Origin: Bacilliculturomica massiliensis
GTDB lineage: Bacteria > Bacillota > Clostridia > Peptostreptococcales > Anaerovoracaceae
Assembly: GCF_900605495.1 (NCBI RefSeq)
Contig: NZ_LR027603.1
Location: 62,001-126,000 of the forward strand
DNA: 64,000 bases
Direction of reading: 5' to 3'
Positions 31,262 to 40,590 of the stretch are shown in pieces (position 1 is the stretch's first letter; every line of letters starts with the position of its first letter). Below the pieces are notes generated by a model. The model had not been told where the DNA came from. It worked only from the letters and a program-made list of their open reading frames with translations, and ran no database searches. A program made the translations under genes and the position numbers.

Positions 31262-32683
31262 TTACAATTCCACTGCAAAACAGATGCGTTCCCCTTCTCT
31301 CCTTGCGGCGCTGATCCTGCCGCCGTGGGCGCGGGCTACAGCCTGAGCCACCGAAAGACCGATGCCGTAACCGCCGCTGTCCCGCGAACGCGATTCATCT
31401 GCCCGGTAGAACCGGTCAAAGAGCCTGGACAGATCCCCGGGTATATGGCCGCATGTATTTGTGACCTCCAGGCAGCATCCTTTTCCCCGCTTTGACAGCG
31501 TGATCAGGATGCTTCCTCCCGGGCTGCAGTATTTCACCGCGTTGTCTGTCAGGATCGTGACCAGATGGGAAAGTCCGGTCTCGTCGCCCCGCACGGTAAT
31601 ATCCGGCTGTATGTTTATCTCAAGTTCCACGCCCCTTTGCTCAGCCAGAGGCAGGAAGGCCCAGGCGTTTTCCTGTACCAGATCGCTGAGATCCACATCG
31701 GAAAAGGTCAGTCCCGGCTGGTCTTCCTCCATACGGGACAGCGTGAGGAGATATTTTACCAGTTCGCTGAGACGCTCCACCTGATTGTGAATGCTGGCGG
31801 TCCATTCGCTTTTCCCGCAGGTCATTTCTATCACATCGTTATTAGCCGATATGATCGCCAGCGGCGTTTTGATCTCATGACCCGCGTCGGTTATGAAGCG
31901 TTTCTGCTTCTCCATGTTTTCGATCACCGGCCGGATGGCCCGCTTTGAGAGCACCGATACCAGGATCAGGACCACTGCCAGACACGTCACCGCGATGGCG
32001 CAGGAGTTTCGGAAAAAGGTCATCGCTGTCTCGATCTGCGTACTGCAGTCTACAAAGATCAGAAGCAGGCTGTCCTTTCCCGTAGTCACCAGATAGCGAT
32101 AGCTGTCCCGATAGCCCTGGGTCCGCCCGCTTTTCAGCGCTTCTCTGGCGTACTGGCGCGCCTCGGAGGCGGTGACGGCAGCGATATGGCTGATATTTAC
32201 CTCCGTGACTGCCTGAGTCAGATCTGTTCTGACTGTGAAGTAACGGGTCTCAAAGGGGGTCTCCTCGTTGAACTTCAGTCCCTCCGGCTTTGACCTGCGG
32301 GGCTGTTGTCCGGACTGCGCGGCCGGCCTCGCGCCCCCGGACGCCTCTGTAGTTCCGGGCGCCGCTTTATCCCCGGATCCCGTCTCATTCCCGGATCCCG
32401 CCCCGTCTCCGGGCGCAGTCCCGCCCTCCGGCGTCACGGCGGCGCCGGGTGCAGCCGGATCTCCGGCCGCCGGCTTTTCTTCCGCCGCCGATCTGTCGCC
32501 CCGCCGCCCCTGCTGATCGGGGAATGAACCGTCGTTTTCCGCCAGCATCATCAAGAGCCCATCCGCCCGCTGATTCATGTGATAAACATTAGCCAGATTT
32601 ACAGCTCCCAGAACAACGGCCATTACCAGCAAAAGAGAGACCATTGTGATCGCTATGAATTTTCTCTGAAGCTTCCTAATCAT
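31262..32683 (-). CDS. Sensor histidine kinase
   Basis: 473 residues. Membrane helix 1 is ~10-33. An extracellular region (~34-225) contains a ~75-residue Pro/Gly/Ala low-complexity stretch. Membrane helix 2 is ~228-250. The dimerisation domain has the H box FITDAGHEIKTPLAII. The ATPase domain has the N box LTDNAVKYCSPGG and G2 GGYGIGLSVAQAVARAHGG. The G1 box reads VTNTCGHI where D-x-G-x-G is usual, so the adenine-contacting Asp is missing; N-T/S variants occur in some Bacillota kinases. The start overlaps the response regulator stop by 8 bases. Likely partner of that regulator and controller of the VTC operon. Confidence 0.9.
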   Translation of the reverse strand: MIRKLQRKFIAITMVSLLLVMAVVLGAVNLANVYHMNQRADGLLMMLAENDGSFPDQQGRRGDRSAAEEKPAAGDPAAPGAAVTPEGGTAPGDGAGSGNETGSGDKAAPGTTEASGGARPAAQSGQQPRRSKPEGLKFNEETPFETRYFTVRTDLTQAVTEVNISHIAAVTASEARQYAREALKSGRTQGYRDSYRYLVTTGKDSLLLIFVDCSTQIETAMTFFRNSCAIAVTCLAVVLILVSVLSKRAIRPVIENMEKQKRFITDAGHEIKTPLAIISANNDVIEMTCGKSEWTASIHNQVERLSELVKYLLTLSRMEEDQPGLTFSDVDLSDLVQENAWAFLPLAEQRGVELEINIQPDITVRGDETGLSHLVTILTDNAVKYCSPGGSILITLSKRGKGCCLEVTNTCGHIPGDLSRLFDRFYRADESRSRDSGGYGIGLSVAQAVARAHGGRISAARREGERICFAVEL

Positions 32684-33383
32684 CTGCTTTCTCCAACATG
32701 TATCCGGCCCCTCGGGAAGCCCGTATGGTCACGCGGGGATCCAGCGCGGCCAGCTTCTTTCTCAGATTAGAGATATAGACCCAGACCACATTGATCTCCG
32801 CCTCTGCGTCAAAGCCCCATATCCGTTCCATAAACTGCTCGGTGGAGATCAGGCGATCGGGATTGCTCATCAGCATTTCGAGAACCTGAAACTCCTTATT
32901 TGCCAGACGAAATGTCAGGTGAGCCTGATCGGACCCGTCCGCCGCCGCGTTCACGGCGGAAAGCTCGAAGGAAGCCCGATCCAGCTGGATTTTTCCAAAG
33001 ACCAGACGGTTGGGCGCAAACTCCGCCTTCCGTCTCGTCATAGCCCGCAGCCGGGCCAGCAGCTCGCCCATGGCGAAAGGCTTGGGCAGATAATCGTCGG
33101 CTCCCAGGTCCAGTCCCGAGATACGATCCTCCACCTCCGCCTTTGCCGTCAGCATGAGCACCGGCGTGCCGTTTCCCCGCGCCCGGAGCTCCTGAAGCAC
33201 TTCCAGCCCATTTTTCCGGGGCATCATAATGTCCAGGATCATGCCGTCGTACTGGCCCGACAGCGCCCAGTCCAGCGCGTCCGCGCCGTTATACACCGCA
33301 TCCACGGAGTAATTGTTGTGTTTCAATATGGCGGTCAGAGCATTGGACAGCTCCTTCTCATCCTCTGCAAGCAATAGTCTCAT
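32676..33383 (-). CDS. OmpR/PhoB-family response regulator
   Basis: 235 residues. Receiver: LLLAEDEKEL, phospho-Asp in GMILDIMMPRKNG, LTAKAEVEDR and DYLPKPF. The C-terminal winged helix has LTFRLANKEFQVLEML, STEQFMERIWGFDAEAEINVVWVYISNLRKKL and RASRGAGYML. The ATG at 33383 directly follows GGAGGAGACA; an upstream in-frame start lacks such a site. It is predicted to bind the 11-bp TTTAAGT/TTTAGGT direct repeats in its own and the VTC promoter. Confidence 0.93.
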   Translation of the reverse strand: MRLLLAEDEKELSNALTAILKHNNYSVDAVYNGADALDWALSGQYDGMILDIMMPRKNGLEVLQELRARGNGTPVLMLTAKAEVEDRISGLDLGADDYLPKPFAMGELLARLRAMTRRKAEFAPNRLVFGKIQLDRASFELSAVNAAADGSDQAHLTFRLANKEFQVLEMLMSNPDRLISTEQFMERIWGFDAEAEINVVWVYISNLRKKLAALDPRVTIRASRGAGYMLEKADD

Positions 33384-33441
33384 TGTCTCCTCCGTCCTCC
33401 CAGACCCAAGCCGTCTCACATTGCGCCGTTCCCTGATCTGT

Positions 33442-33475
33442 ATTATATCTATTTTACCTTAATTCTACCTAAAAA
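33442..33475 (-). promoter_or_regulatory. Promoter of the response regulator gene with direct repeats
   Basis: On the minus strand TTTTTAGGTAG and AATTAAGGTAA are spaced 11 bases apart and lie just upstream of TATAAT (33442-33447). The words resemble the four repeats at the VTC promoter, which suggests autoregulation. Confidence 0.6.
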
Positions 33476-33496
33476 TCACGGATCAGTGTCAGCGGC

Positions 33497-33545
33497 AAAA
33501 ACAACAGAGCCGGACTGTGGGATGCATTCACACAGTCCGGCTCTG
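33497..33545 (-). terminator. Rho-independent terminator
   Basis: The perfect 15-bp stem CAGAGCCGGACTGTG/CACAGTCCGGCTCTG is followed on the minus strand by TTGTTTTT. It lies ~105 bases past the stop of the copper-amine-oxidase-domain gene. Confidence 0.9.
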
Positions 33546-33651
33546 CCTCGGGGCAATTTAATTCGGGCACTTCAAAATGAGCAGATCTCAAATTCATCGT
33601 ACATTGACGATCGGCAATTTTTCGCATCTATCCACTGAACAGTATTATCGA

Positions 33652-34764
33652 TCACAGATAAAGCGTGTCCCCGATCAGCCGTACGCTTCCGTCGGTCAGC
33701 AAAAGATTGAACAGTTCGGCAGGAGCCCAGCTCACGCCGTTCACCTCGTAGGCCGCAGCGCCCAGAGCGGTGGGCTTGGACATGCCGATGGCCTTGGCGC
33801 TGGACATATAATAGCTGTCCTCGCCCAGCTTTACAGTAGTCTGCACTTCATTGTTGGTCAGTTTCACGGATTCGGTGGCTCCGTCCCAGGTAACCGTGAA
33901 TCCCAGTTTCTCGGCAGTCAGCCGCAGAGGTACCATGACCACTCCGTTTTCCACTTTGCCGCTCCCAACAGCGATGTCGCCCTCGCTGACGATAGTCACG
34001 TCGCGGTCTTCACTGGGGAGGACCACTACCTTCTGCGCGTTGGCCTGACCCGGCATGGAGAGAGCTACGATATCGTACCACGCGAAGATCCTGGTTCCCA
34101 TATGGATATCCGTGTTCCTGACAATGTTCTTTGTGTAGAGCGGGGAGACCGGCGTGTCTGCGGCCACTCTCACGATGATCGTGCCGTTTTCCGCCAGCAG
34201 GCTTACGGTGCCGTCCAGCTCGCTGCTTTTTTCCACGGTGAGCAGATGTGCCGGCAGGCTCTTTTCGTCCAGATTTACAAGGATCGCCTCAGCGTGGGAC
34301 TGAGGGGGCAGGCTCCGCGTCATCGCCGCGCTGTAGTAAGCGTATATCTCCTGACCCACCTTCAGCTCTGATCTGTTCACGGGAAGTCCCGTCTGCGTAT
34401 CCATGACGACGGTGCTGTCGCTCAGATTCAGGCGGATGGCCTGGGGAGTAGCTTCCACAGTCTCGATCAGGATATGGGAAGACTCGGCCGCTCCGATCTC
34501 CGCAGCGCCTTCTCCGGCGTCCGCGCCGTCCGTCTCTTTTCCGTCGCTGAGGTTGATCTCCTTTATGACCGCTTTCGAACTTACGTTATACAGGTAGTAC
34601 CCCGGATCCGGCATGACAGCCGTATCCCCCGCCGGGGTCTCCGTCCCGGAAACCGGCCCAGCCTCTGGGCCGCCGGCCGGTGTGTCCGCCGCCATCGCCG
34701 TGATGCTCCCTGTCAAAATCATGACGGCGGAAAGGCCCGCCGCTGCCACTTTTTTCAATTTCAT
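33652..34764 (-). CDS. Exported protein with copper amine oxidase N-terminal-like domain
   Basis: 370 residues with a signal peptide (1-25, ending ITAMAA) behind TAAGGAGGATCACT. The middle (~55-250) contains two similar OB-like beta segments (IRLNLSDSTVVMDTQTGLPV...IYAYYSAAM and IIVRVAADTPVSPLY...IFAWYDIVAL). The C-terminal ~105 residues are a Cu_amine_oxidN1 domain (VMVPLRLTAEKLGFTVTWDGATESVKL), a stalk or wall-binding module that binds no copper despite its name. Likely a surface protein; the function is unknown. Confidence 0.8.
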   Translation of the reverse strand: MKLKKVAAAGLSAVMILTGSITAMAADTPAGGPEAGPVSGTETPAGDTAVMPDPGYYLYNVSSKAVIKEINLSDGKETDGADAGEGAAEIGAAESSHILIETVEATPQAIRLNLSDSTVVMDTQTGLPVNRSELKVGQEIYAYYSAAMTRSLPPQSHAEAILVNLDEKSLPAHLLTVEKSSELDGTVSLLAENGTIIVRVAADTPVSPLYTKNIVRNTDIHMGTRIFAWYDIVALSMPGQANAQKVVVLPSEDRDVTIVSEGDIAVGSGKVENGVVMVPLRLTAEKLGFTVTWDGATESVKLTNNEVQTTVKLGEDSYYMSSAKAIGMSKPTALGAAAYEVNGVSWAPAELFNLLLTDGSVRLIGDTLYL

Positions 34765-35102
34765 AGTGATCCTCCTTAACGTTCTATACTATCTGCTTTT
34801 TTAAAGCCTATTCTCTTCTTCCGAAAAGCTCGACTAATGATTAGACGGCCCCAAACAAAAAAGGTTCCGCAATTACCGGAAAAAAATTAACTTAAACGCC
34901 TTCCTGTCTACCTCCCGCTCCGGTCCGGGTCCCACTGTTGTTTCCGGGGGCCTGATGACAGAGGAATAAGCGCATCCCAAAAGACGGAAAAACCCTGAGA
35001 AACAGGATGCCTGCTTCTCAGGGCCTTCACTTTATGATGGGTCTGTTTTTCAGTTCATTTGAACCTTCCTCAATGGGAGGTCAGGTCCATGTACCTTGAT
35101 CC
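34765..35102. other. Intergenic region, 338 bases
   Basis: It contains the upstream region of the gene ending at 33652 and, at 34988-35023, the terminator of the SLH gene. I find no clear -35/-10 pair, RNA or gene in the remainder. The segment 34800-34910 is AT-rich. Confidence 0.5.
34988..35023 (-). terminator. Rho-independent terminator of the SLH gene
   Basis: CCCTGAGAA/TTCTCAGGG (9 bp) is followed on the minus strand by TTTTTCC. Confidence 0.85.
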
Positions 35103-35984
35103 TTATTTCTCGATGGCCTTCGGAGTCGCTCTCAGAGTCTTATCCAGAACGCGGCTCACGATCACTGCAGCCTCTGCGCGGGTAGCGTTGTCCTGAGCAT
35201 TGAACTCAGCGCTGTTGTTTCCGGTTACGAAGCCCTTCATGTAAGCCTGCGCTACATACTCCTGCAGATCTGCGGGAATCGCAGCGTAGTCGGCGATATA
35301 ATCTTCCGGCTTCTCAACGGTGACTTTCTCTTCCTTCAGCAGAACTTCGGATACGCGGACCAGCAGCAGGCTCATGTTTCCTCTGCTCACAGCCTTGTCT
35401 CCCTCAGCCTTTGCCAGCTCTTCTTCCGTTACCAGCTTCAGGTCATAAGCCTTCTGCACGACCTGCTCGCCCCAGGTGCCTGTGGCGTTTTCCGGAGTTA
35501 CGGAAGTCTCGCCCGCAGCCTTCAGCAGCAGAGACAGCAGCTCAGCGGTGGTCACCTGATTGTCAGGCTTGTAAGTTCCGTCCTCATATCCTCTGATGAT
35601 GTCCTTCTTGATCAGAGTGTCGATGAAAGTAGCCATCGGGTTGTCCTTGGCGTCTTCAAACTGGCTTACGCCCTTGGCAGCGTCAAACACAAATCCCGGT
35701 GTCGTGGTGCCAGCGGCCGGAGTGGTGGTAGCGGCCGGCGTCGTGGTGGCCGCGGGTGTGGTGGTGCCAGCGGGAGTAGTGGTACCTCCAGGAGTGGTAA
35801 CAGCTCCGCCGGTCACAGCGCTTCCGCTGGTGGTGATGGCGCCTTCCGTAGTCGTGGTATCTGCCGCACCCGCAGGGGTCTTATCCTCGTCAGCAGCGAA
35901 CACTGAGGTGAACATTCCCATACTCAGAACCATAACGCAGACCAGCACAAATGCGATGCTTTTCTGTAAACTTTTCTGTTTCAT
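35103..35984 (-). CDS. S-layer homology domain surface protein
   Basis: 293 residues with a signal peptide (1-~31, SVFAAD). A Thr/Pro/Gly/Ala-rich linker (~38-98) contains repeated TTTPA units. SLH-like modules follow: IDTLIKKDIIRGYEDGTYKPDNQVTTAELLSLLLK (~120-155), a weaker one (~165-210), and YVAQAYMKGFVTGNNSAEFNAQDNATRAEAAVIVSRVL (~235-275). No other domain is present, so it is probably a wall or S-layer scaffold. The start at 35984 follows AAGGAGGCAATCTGAAA; an upstream in-frame ATG would place the ribosome site inside the gene. Confidence 0.85.
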   Translation of the reverse strand: MKQKSLQKSIAFVLVCVMVLSMGMFTSVFAADEDKTPAGAADTTTTEGAITTSGSAVTGGAVTTPGGTTTPAGTTTPAATTTPAATTTPAAGTTTPGFVFDAAKGVSQFEDAKDNPMATFIDTLIKKDIIRGYEDGTYKPDNQVTTAELLSLLLKAAGETSVTPENATGTWGEQVVQKAYDLKLVTEEELAKAEGDKAVSRGNMSLLLVRVSEVLLKEEKVTVEKPEDYIADYAAIPADLQEYVAQAYMKGFVTGNNSAEFNAQDNATRAEAAVIVSRVLDKTLRATPKAIEK

Positions 35985-36031
35985 TTTCAGATTGCCTCCT
36001 TGCAACTCCTATAAAAATATTACTGGTGTTA

Positions 36032-36060
36032 AGTATAAACTAATTTAAGGATCGATTCAA
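36032..36060 (-). promoter_or_regulatory. Promoter of the SLH gene
   Basis: On the minus strand TTGAAT (36055-36060) and TATACT (36032-36037) are 17 bases apart, about 48 bases before the start codon. The region 36061-36214 beyond it is AT-rich and holds nothing else I recognise. Confidence 0.7.
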
Positions 36061-36214
36061 TAATTTTGTCTGAAATAAACAAAACTACGCGAAAAATATC
36101 CGGTATAATCCCATAAATTTAAATATGCAGGGCATATTCCCATAATAATTGCGGCTTAATTCCCTGTATTTAACTATTGCAAACTCCGTCGCAGGAGATA
36201 TGCTTATTTCCTGC

Positions 36215-36255
36215 ATAAAAAAACATACCCGGCGTGCCTGACGGCTGCCGGGTAT
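36215..36255 (-). terminator. Terminator of the V-ATPase operon
   Basis: The stem ATACCCGGC/GCCGGGTAT is followed on the minus strand by GTTTTTTT. It lies 40 bases after the stop of subunit D. Confidence 0.9.
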
Positions 36256-36294
36256 ATCGTATCGCTCTTCGGCTTTTACAGCCTGCGGTTTCCT

Positions 36295-36999
36295 CTAGCC
36301 CGCAGGGTGCTGTCTCTCGTACTCTTCCATGGCGGCCTCGTCGGCGGCCTGTTTTTCCAGGATCGCCTCGGCCAGCATCATATCCTTCACCTTCATGAGA
36401 CGCGTCTGATTTCCACGCTCGTTCTCATCCAGCTTCATGCGGATATATTTGATGGTCTCCTCCAGCTGGGGGATCATGATGTACTCCAGCGCGTTTACAC
36501 GGCGCCGTGTCTTCTCGATCTCCTGGGCCAGCAGACTGGCTTCTTTTTCCATAGCCGCCAGTTCCAGCATGACGGGGAAGACCTCCGACAGTCTGGCGAT
36601 CGCTTTATCCAGCTCCCCGGAGGTACCGGCAAAGCCATAAGGATAGATGTTGTCCGCGCCCTCCTGGGCGGAGGAAAATTCAAATTCCGGAACGTCAACG
36701 CTCATGACATTTTTGGTGCTCACGCTGAGGTCGACGCTCTGGGTGGGATACATCAGGGCCTCCTCCATCAGCTGCGGCGACATGACGGCGCTGGCGATAG
36801 TGAAATTGCTGTAGACCTCGCCCAGCCGCCGTTCCACCTCTTCCCGAAGGACCTTGTTCTTCTTCGCCAGTTCCAGGAACTGCTTCATCAGCTCATCCCG
36901 CTTATCCTTCATGAGCTTGTGGCCCCGCGAAGCCGTAGCCAGCTTTTTTTTCAGCGAGGTCATTACCATTCTGGTGGGGTTAACATTCATTCTTGCCAT
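36295..36999 (-). CDS. atpD: V-type ATP synthase subunit D
   Basis: 234 residues, the rotor axle of the A/V-type ATPase. It opens with the family hallmark NPTRMVMTSLKKKLATASRGHKLMKDKRDELM. Long coiled coils at both ends (~10-75 and ~150-220, with RRRVNALEYIMIPQLEETIKYI) form the shaft. Last gene of the operon, 18 bases after subunit B. Confidence 0.95.
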   Translation of the reverse strand: MARMNVNPTRMVMTSLKKKLATASRGHKLMKDKRDELMKQFLELAKKNKVLREEVERRLGEVYSNFTIASAVMSPQLMEEALMYPTQSVDLSVSTKNVMSVDVPEFEFSSAQEGADNIYPYGFAGTSGELDKAIARLSEVFPVMLELAAMEKEASLLAQEIEKTRRRVNALEYIMIPQLEETIKYIRMKLDENERGNQTRLMKVKDMMLAEAILEKQAADEAAMEEYERQHPAG

Positions 37000-37017
37000 T
37001 CCGGCTCACCCCTTCCG

Positions 37018-38472
37018 CTAACCGCGTCCAACCGCGGCGCCTCCCGGGACAGCTCCCGGCGAAACTCCGGCGTTGGATTTATCAGCGCCGTCGTCCTCCG
37101 TGCCGGCCGGCAGATATTTATCAAGATACTCGTCTCTGATACGTTTCAGCTCGCTTCTGGGCATGATGGACAGCAGCTTCCAGCCGATGGTCAGCGTCTC
37201 CTCGATGCTGCGGTTCGTCTCATATCCCTGAGAAACGTACTCGTTCTCAAAGGCGTCGGCAAATTTGGCATAGAGCAGGTCGATATCCGTCAGAGCAGCT
37301 TCTCCCAGGATCGCCATCAGTTCCTTGCACTGTTTACCTCTGGAATAGCAGGCGAACAGCTGGTTCATGGTATCCGCGTGGTCCTCTCTCGTCTTGCCCT
37401 TGCCGATCCCCTTATCCTTAAGACGGGACAGGGACGGCAGCACGTCGATGGGCGGCGCCACGTTCTTTCTGTAGAGTTCTCTTGAGAGAATGATCTGCCC
37501 TTCCGTAATGTATCCTGTCAGGTCGGGGATGGGATGGGTCTTGTCATCCTCCGGCATGGTCAGAATGGGGATCATGGTGATGGACCCGTCGAAGCCCTTC
37601 TTTCTGCCCGCTCTCTCATAGAGGGTGGCCAGGTCGGTATACAGGTAGCCCGGATAGCCTCTTCTCCCCGGAACCTCTTTGCGGGCGGCGGAAACCTCCC
37701 GCAGCGCCTCCGCGTAGTTGGTAATATCGGTCAGGATGACCAGCACGTGCATGCCTTTTTCAAAGGCCAGGTATTCGGCGGCCGTCAAGGCGATACGCGG
37801 TGTGGAAATACGCTCGATGGCCGGATCGTTGGCCAGATTGGTGAACAGCACCGTCCTGTCGATGGCTCCCGTCCGCTTAAAGTCTGAAATGAAGTAATCC
37901 GCTTCCTCATAGGTGATACCGATGGCGGCGAATACTACGGCGAAATTGCTGTCGCTTCCCAGCACCTTGGCCTGTCTTGCGATCTGCGCCGCCAGATTGG
38001 CGTGGGGCAGACCGGAACCGGAGAAGATCGGGAGCTTCTGGCCTCTTACCAGCGTATTCAGTCCGTCGATGGCGGAAACGCCCGTCTGTATGAACTCCGC
38101 CGGGTAGTCTCTGGCCGCCGGATTCATGGGCAGGCCGTTGACGTCCATATATTTATCCGCGATGATGGCCGGTCCGCCGTCCTTGGGTCGGCCCAGTCCG
38201 TCAAATACGCGGCCCAGCATGTCTTCCGACACGCCCAGCTCGATGCCCTTTCCAAGAAAGCGCACCTTGCTCTCCGCCAGGTTGATGCCCGCAGCGCTCT
38301 CAAAGAGCTGTACCAGCGCGTTGCTTCCGTTGATCTCAAGAACTTTGCACTGCCGCACCTCGCCGCTGGGCAGCTCGATCTCGCCCAGCTCGTCGTAGGT
38401 GACGTTATCCACGTTCTTAACAAGCATCAGGGGGCCTGCGACTTCAGATATGCTCTTATATTCCTTAATCAT
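37018..38472 (-). CDS. atpB: V-type ATP synthase subunit B
   Basis: 484 residues, the non-catalytic regulatory subunit of the V1 head. Family motifs: [36 protein letters not shown] (no Walker A Lys, as expected), [43 protein letters not shown] and [19 protein letters not shown]. The true start is the ATG at 38472 in the overlap with subunit A (ATGATTAA). A ~25-residue Gly/Ala/Ser tail extends the C-terminus. Confidence 0.96.
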   Translation of the reverse strand: MIKEYKSISEVAGPLMLVKNVDNVTYDELGEIELPSGEVRQCKVLEINGSNALVQLFESAAGINLAESKVRFLGKGIELGVSEDMLGRVFDGLGRPKDGGPAIIADKYMDVNGLPMNPAARDYPAEFIQTGVSAIDGLNTLVRGQKLPIFSGSGLPHANLAAQIARQAKVLGSDSNFAVVFAAIGITYEEADYFISDFKRTGAIDRTVLFTNLANDPAIERISTPRIALTAAEYLAFEKGMHVLVILTDITNYAEALREVSAARKEVPGRRGYPGYLYTDLATLYERAGRKKGFDGSITMIPILTMPEDDKTHPIPDLTGYITEGQIILSRELYRKNVAPPIDVLPSLSRLKDKGIGKGKTREDHADTMNQLFACYSRGKQCKELMAILGEAALTDIDLLYAKFADAFENEYVSQGYETNRSIEETLTIGWKLLSIMPRSELKRIRDEYLDKYLPAGTEDDGADKSNAGVSPGAVPGGAAVGRG

Positions 38473-40243
38473 CCTCTTCTCCCCCCTTGCTGATGATCTC
38501 CTGAATGCCATGGGTCAGCTCATCCAGGATCTCTTGATAATAAACTTCGATCTCTTTTTCCTCCACATACTTGAAACGTCCGATAGACTCGCGGACCGGC
38601 ATGGAGATCAAAGCGCCGTAATCCCCGCCCTTCTCGATGGCGTCCTTGCTCTGGTAATAAAAATCCATGATCAGATTCAGCAGCATATACTGCTTGCTCA
38701 GAGAGGTGTAGGTGTCCACCTCGTGGAAGGCGTTCTGATGCAGATAGTCCTCCCTGATGGATTTACATGCCTCCAGTTTCAGCTGATCCAGGGGAGACAG
38801 CGCGTCTACGCCGACCAGCTGTACGATCTCCTGCAGCTCCGCTTCTTCCTGCAGCAGCTTCATGGCCTCGCTGCGCAGTCTGGGGAACTCTTTGTTCACG
38901 TTCTCCGCAAACCACTTGGACAGACGGTCCACATAGAGGGAGTAGCTGTTCAGCCAGTTGATGGCCGGGAAATGTCTTGCATAGGCCAGATTGGCGTCCA
39001 GACTCCAGAATACCTTAACGATACGCAGCGTAGCCTGCGAAACAGGTTCGGAGATGTCGCCTCCCGGAGGAGACACGGCGCCGATGGCGGAAAGAGCCCC
39101 TTCTCTGCCCTCTTTGCCCAGGCTGATCACGCGGCCCGCCCTCTCGTAGAACTGAGCCAGACGGGAAGCCAGGTAAGCCGGATAGCCTTCCTCGCCGGGC
39201 ATTTCCTCCAGACGTCCGGACATCTCACGCAGCGCTTCCGCCCACCGGGAAGTGGAGTCGGCCATCAGAGCTACGGAATAACCCATATCCCTGAAATACT
39301 CTGCGATGGTGATCCCTGTATAGATGGACGCCTCACGGGCGGCCACCGGCATATCTGAGGTATTGGCGATGAGCACGGTCCGCTTCATCAGCGGCTCGCC
39401 TGTCTTGGGGTCCGCCAGCTCCGGGAACTCCATCAGTACGTCCGTCATCTCGTTTCCGCGCTCGCCGCAGCCGATGTAGACTACGATATCCGCGTCCGCC
39501 CACTTGGCCAGCTGATGCTGGACCACGGTCTTGCCGGAGCCGAAAGGTCCCGGAACGGCGGCCACGCCGCCCTTGGCGATGGGGAACATGGTGTCGATGA
39601 CCCGCTGTCCTGTGATCAGCGGCATTTCAGGCACCAGCTTTTCTCTGTAGGGACGGCCGCGTCTTACAGGCCACTTCTGGGACATGGTGATCTCTTTTTT
39701 GCTGCCGTCGTCAGTTTTGATGATGCACACGGGCTCGTCGACGGTAAACTCTCCGGACTTGATCTCCATGACGATACCCTTCATGCCGTAGGGAACCATG
39801 ATCTTGTGCAGTACGCTGACGGTCTCCTGGACCGTTCCGATAATATCGCCCGCCTCGATCTCGTCGCCCTTGGCGGCCACGGGCACAAAGTCCCATTTCT
39901 TATCCCGGGTCAGCGGTTCTACGTTGATTCCCCGGGTAATGTTCGGGCCGGCCTTTTTCAGCATCTCTTCCAGCGGACGCTGAATGCCGTCGTAAATATT
40001 CTCGATCATTCCGGGGCCCAGTTCCACTGAAAGAGGCGCTCCTGTGGAGACGACCTTCGCTCCCGGTCCCAGACCTGCGGTCTCCTCATATACCTGGATC
40101 GAAGCGCGGTCGCCGCGCATCTCGATGATCTCGCCGATCAGGCCGTGCTCGCCCACGCGGACCACGTCGAACATATCCGCATCCTGCATGCCTTCCGCAA
40201 CGACCAGAGGCCCGGATACCTTTACTACTTTCCCTTCGTTCAC
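38465..40243 (-). CDS. atpA: V-type ATP synthase catalytic subunit A
   Basis: 592 residues. Walker [10 protein letters not shown] (~235), the non-homologous insertion (~110-200), Walker B-region [18 protein letters not shown], and the [22 protein letters not shown] segment are all present. It hydrolyses or makes ATP in the V1 head. AAGGCAGGTGACATATT precedes the start. It overlaps subunit B by 8 bases. Confidence 0.97.
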   Translation of the reverse strand: MNEGKVVKVSGPLVVAEGMQDADMFDVVRVGEHGLIGEIIEMRGDRASIQVYEETAGLGPGAKVVSTGAPLSVELGPGMIENIYDGIQRPLEEMLKKAGPNITRGINVEPLTRDKKWDFVPVAAKGDEIEAGDIIGTVQETVSVLHKIMVPYGMKGIVMEIKSGEFTVDEPVCIIKTDDGSKKEITMSQKWPVRRGRPYREKLVPEMPLITGQRVIDTMFPIAKGGVAAVPGPFGSGKTVVQHQLAKWADADIVVYIGCGERGNEMTDVLMEFPELADPKTGEPLMKRTVLIANTSDMPVAAREASIYTGITIAEYFRDMGYSVALMADSTSRWAEALREMSGRLEEMPGEEGYPAYLASRLAQFYERAGRVISLGKEGREGALSAIGAVSPPGGDISEPVSQATLRIVKVFWSLDANLAYARHFPAINWLNSYSLYVDRLSKWFAENVNKEFPRLRSEAMKLLQEEAELQEIVQLVGVDALSPLDQLKLEACKSIREDYLHQNAFHEVDTYTSLSKQYMLLNLIMDFYYQSKDAIEKGGDYGALISMPVRESIGRFKYVEEKEIEVYYQEILDELTHGIQEIISKGGEEDD

Positions 40244-40266
40244 TAATATGTCACCTGCCTTCTTTA

Positions 40267-40590
40267 CTAGTCATTGCCAAACAAAATGTCCGCGCCCACG
40301 GCGCGTTCCACGGATTTCTTGACGCCGGTCATGCCGATGCCGTAGCTTCCATCCATACCTGGAATGGGTATGATGGCCGGGAGCATCTTGTCTCTGTGTT
40401 TATCCAGCTCGTCGGCTATGTCCCTGCACAGCCCCTCCGTAATGTATATGATCGCGTAATCCTCTTCCTTCGTCAGCCGGGAGAGAGTCTTGCGCGCCTC
40501 CGCGCTGTCCGCGCAGGGAAAGACGGAGAGCCCCACGGCTTTGAAGCCCGACACGCTGGCCTTATCGCCTATAACGCCTATCTTATACAT
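40267..40590 (-). CDS. atpF: V-type ATP synthase subunit F
   Basis: 107 residues, the small central-stalk subunit. [18 protein letters not shown] and [14 protein letters not shown] are characteristic. Its start overlaps the stop of subunit C by 8 bases. Confidence 0.93.
   Translation of the reverse strand: MYKIGVIGDKASVSGFKAVGLSVFPCADSAEARKTLSRLTKEEDYAIIYITEGLCRDIADELDKHRDKMLPAIIPIPGMDGSYGIGMTGVKKSVERAVGADILFGND

Noticed and set aside
36032-36060. V-ATPase operon continuing into the SLH gene
   Set aside because: A strong terminator at 36215-36255 and a separate promoter at 36032-36060 separate them.
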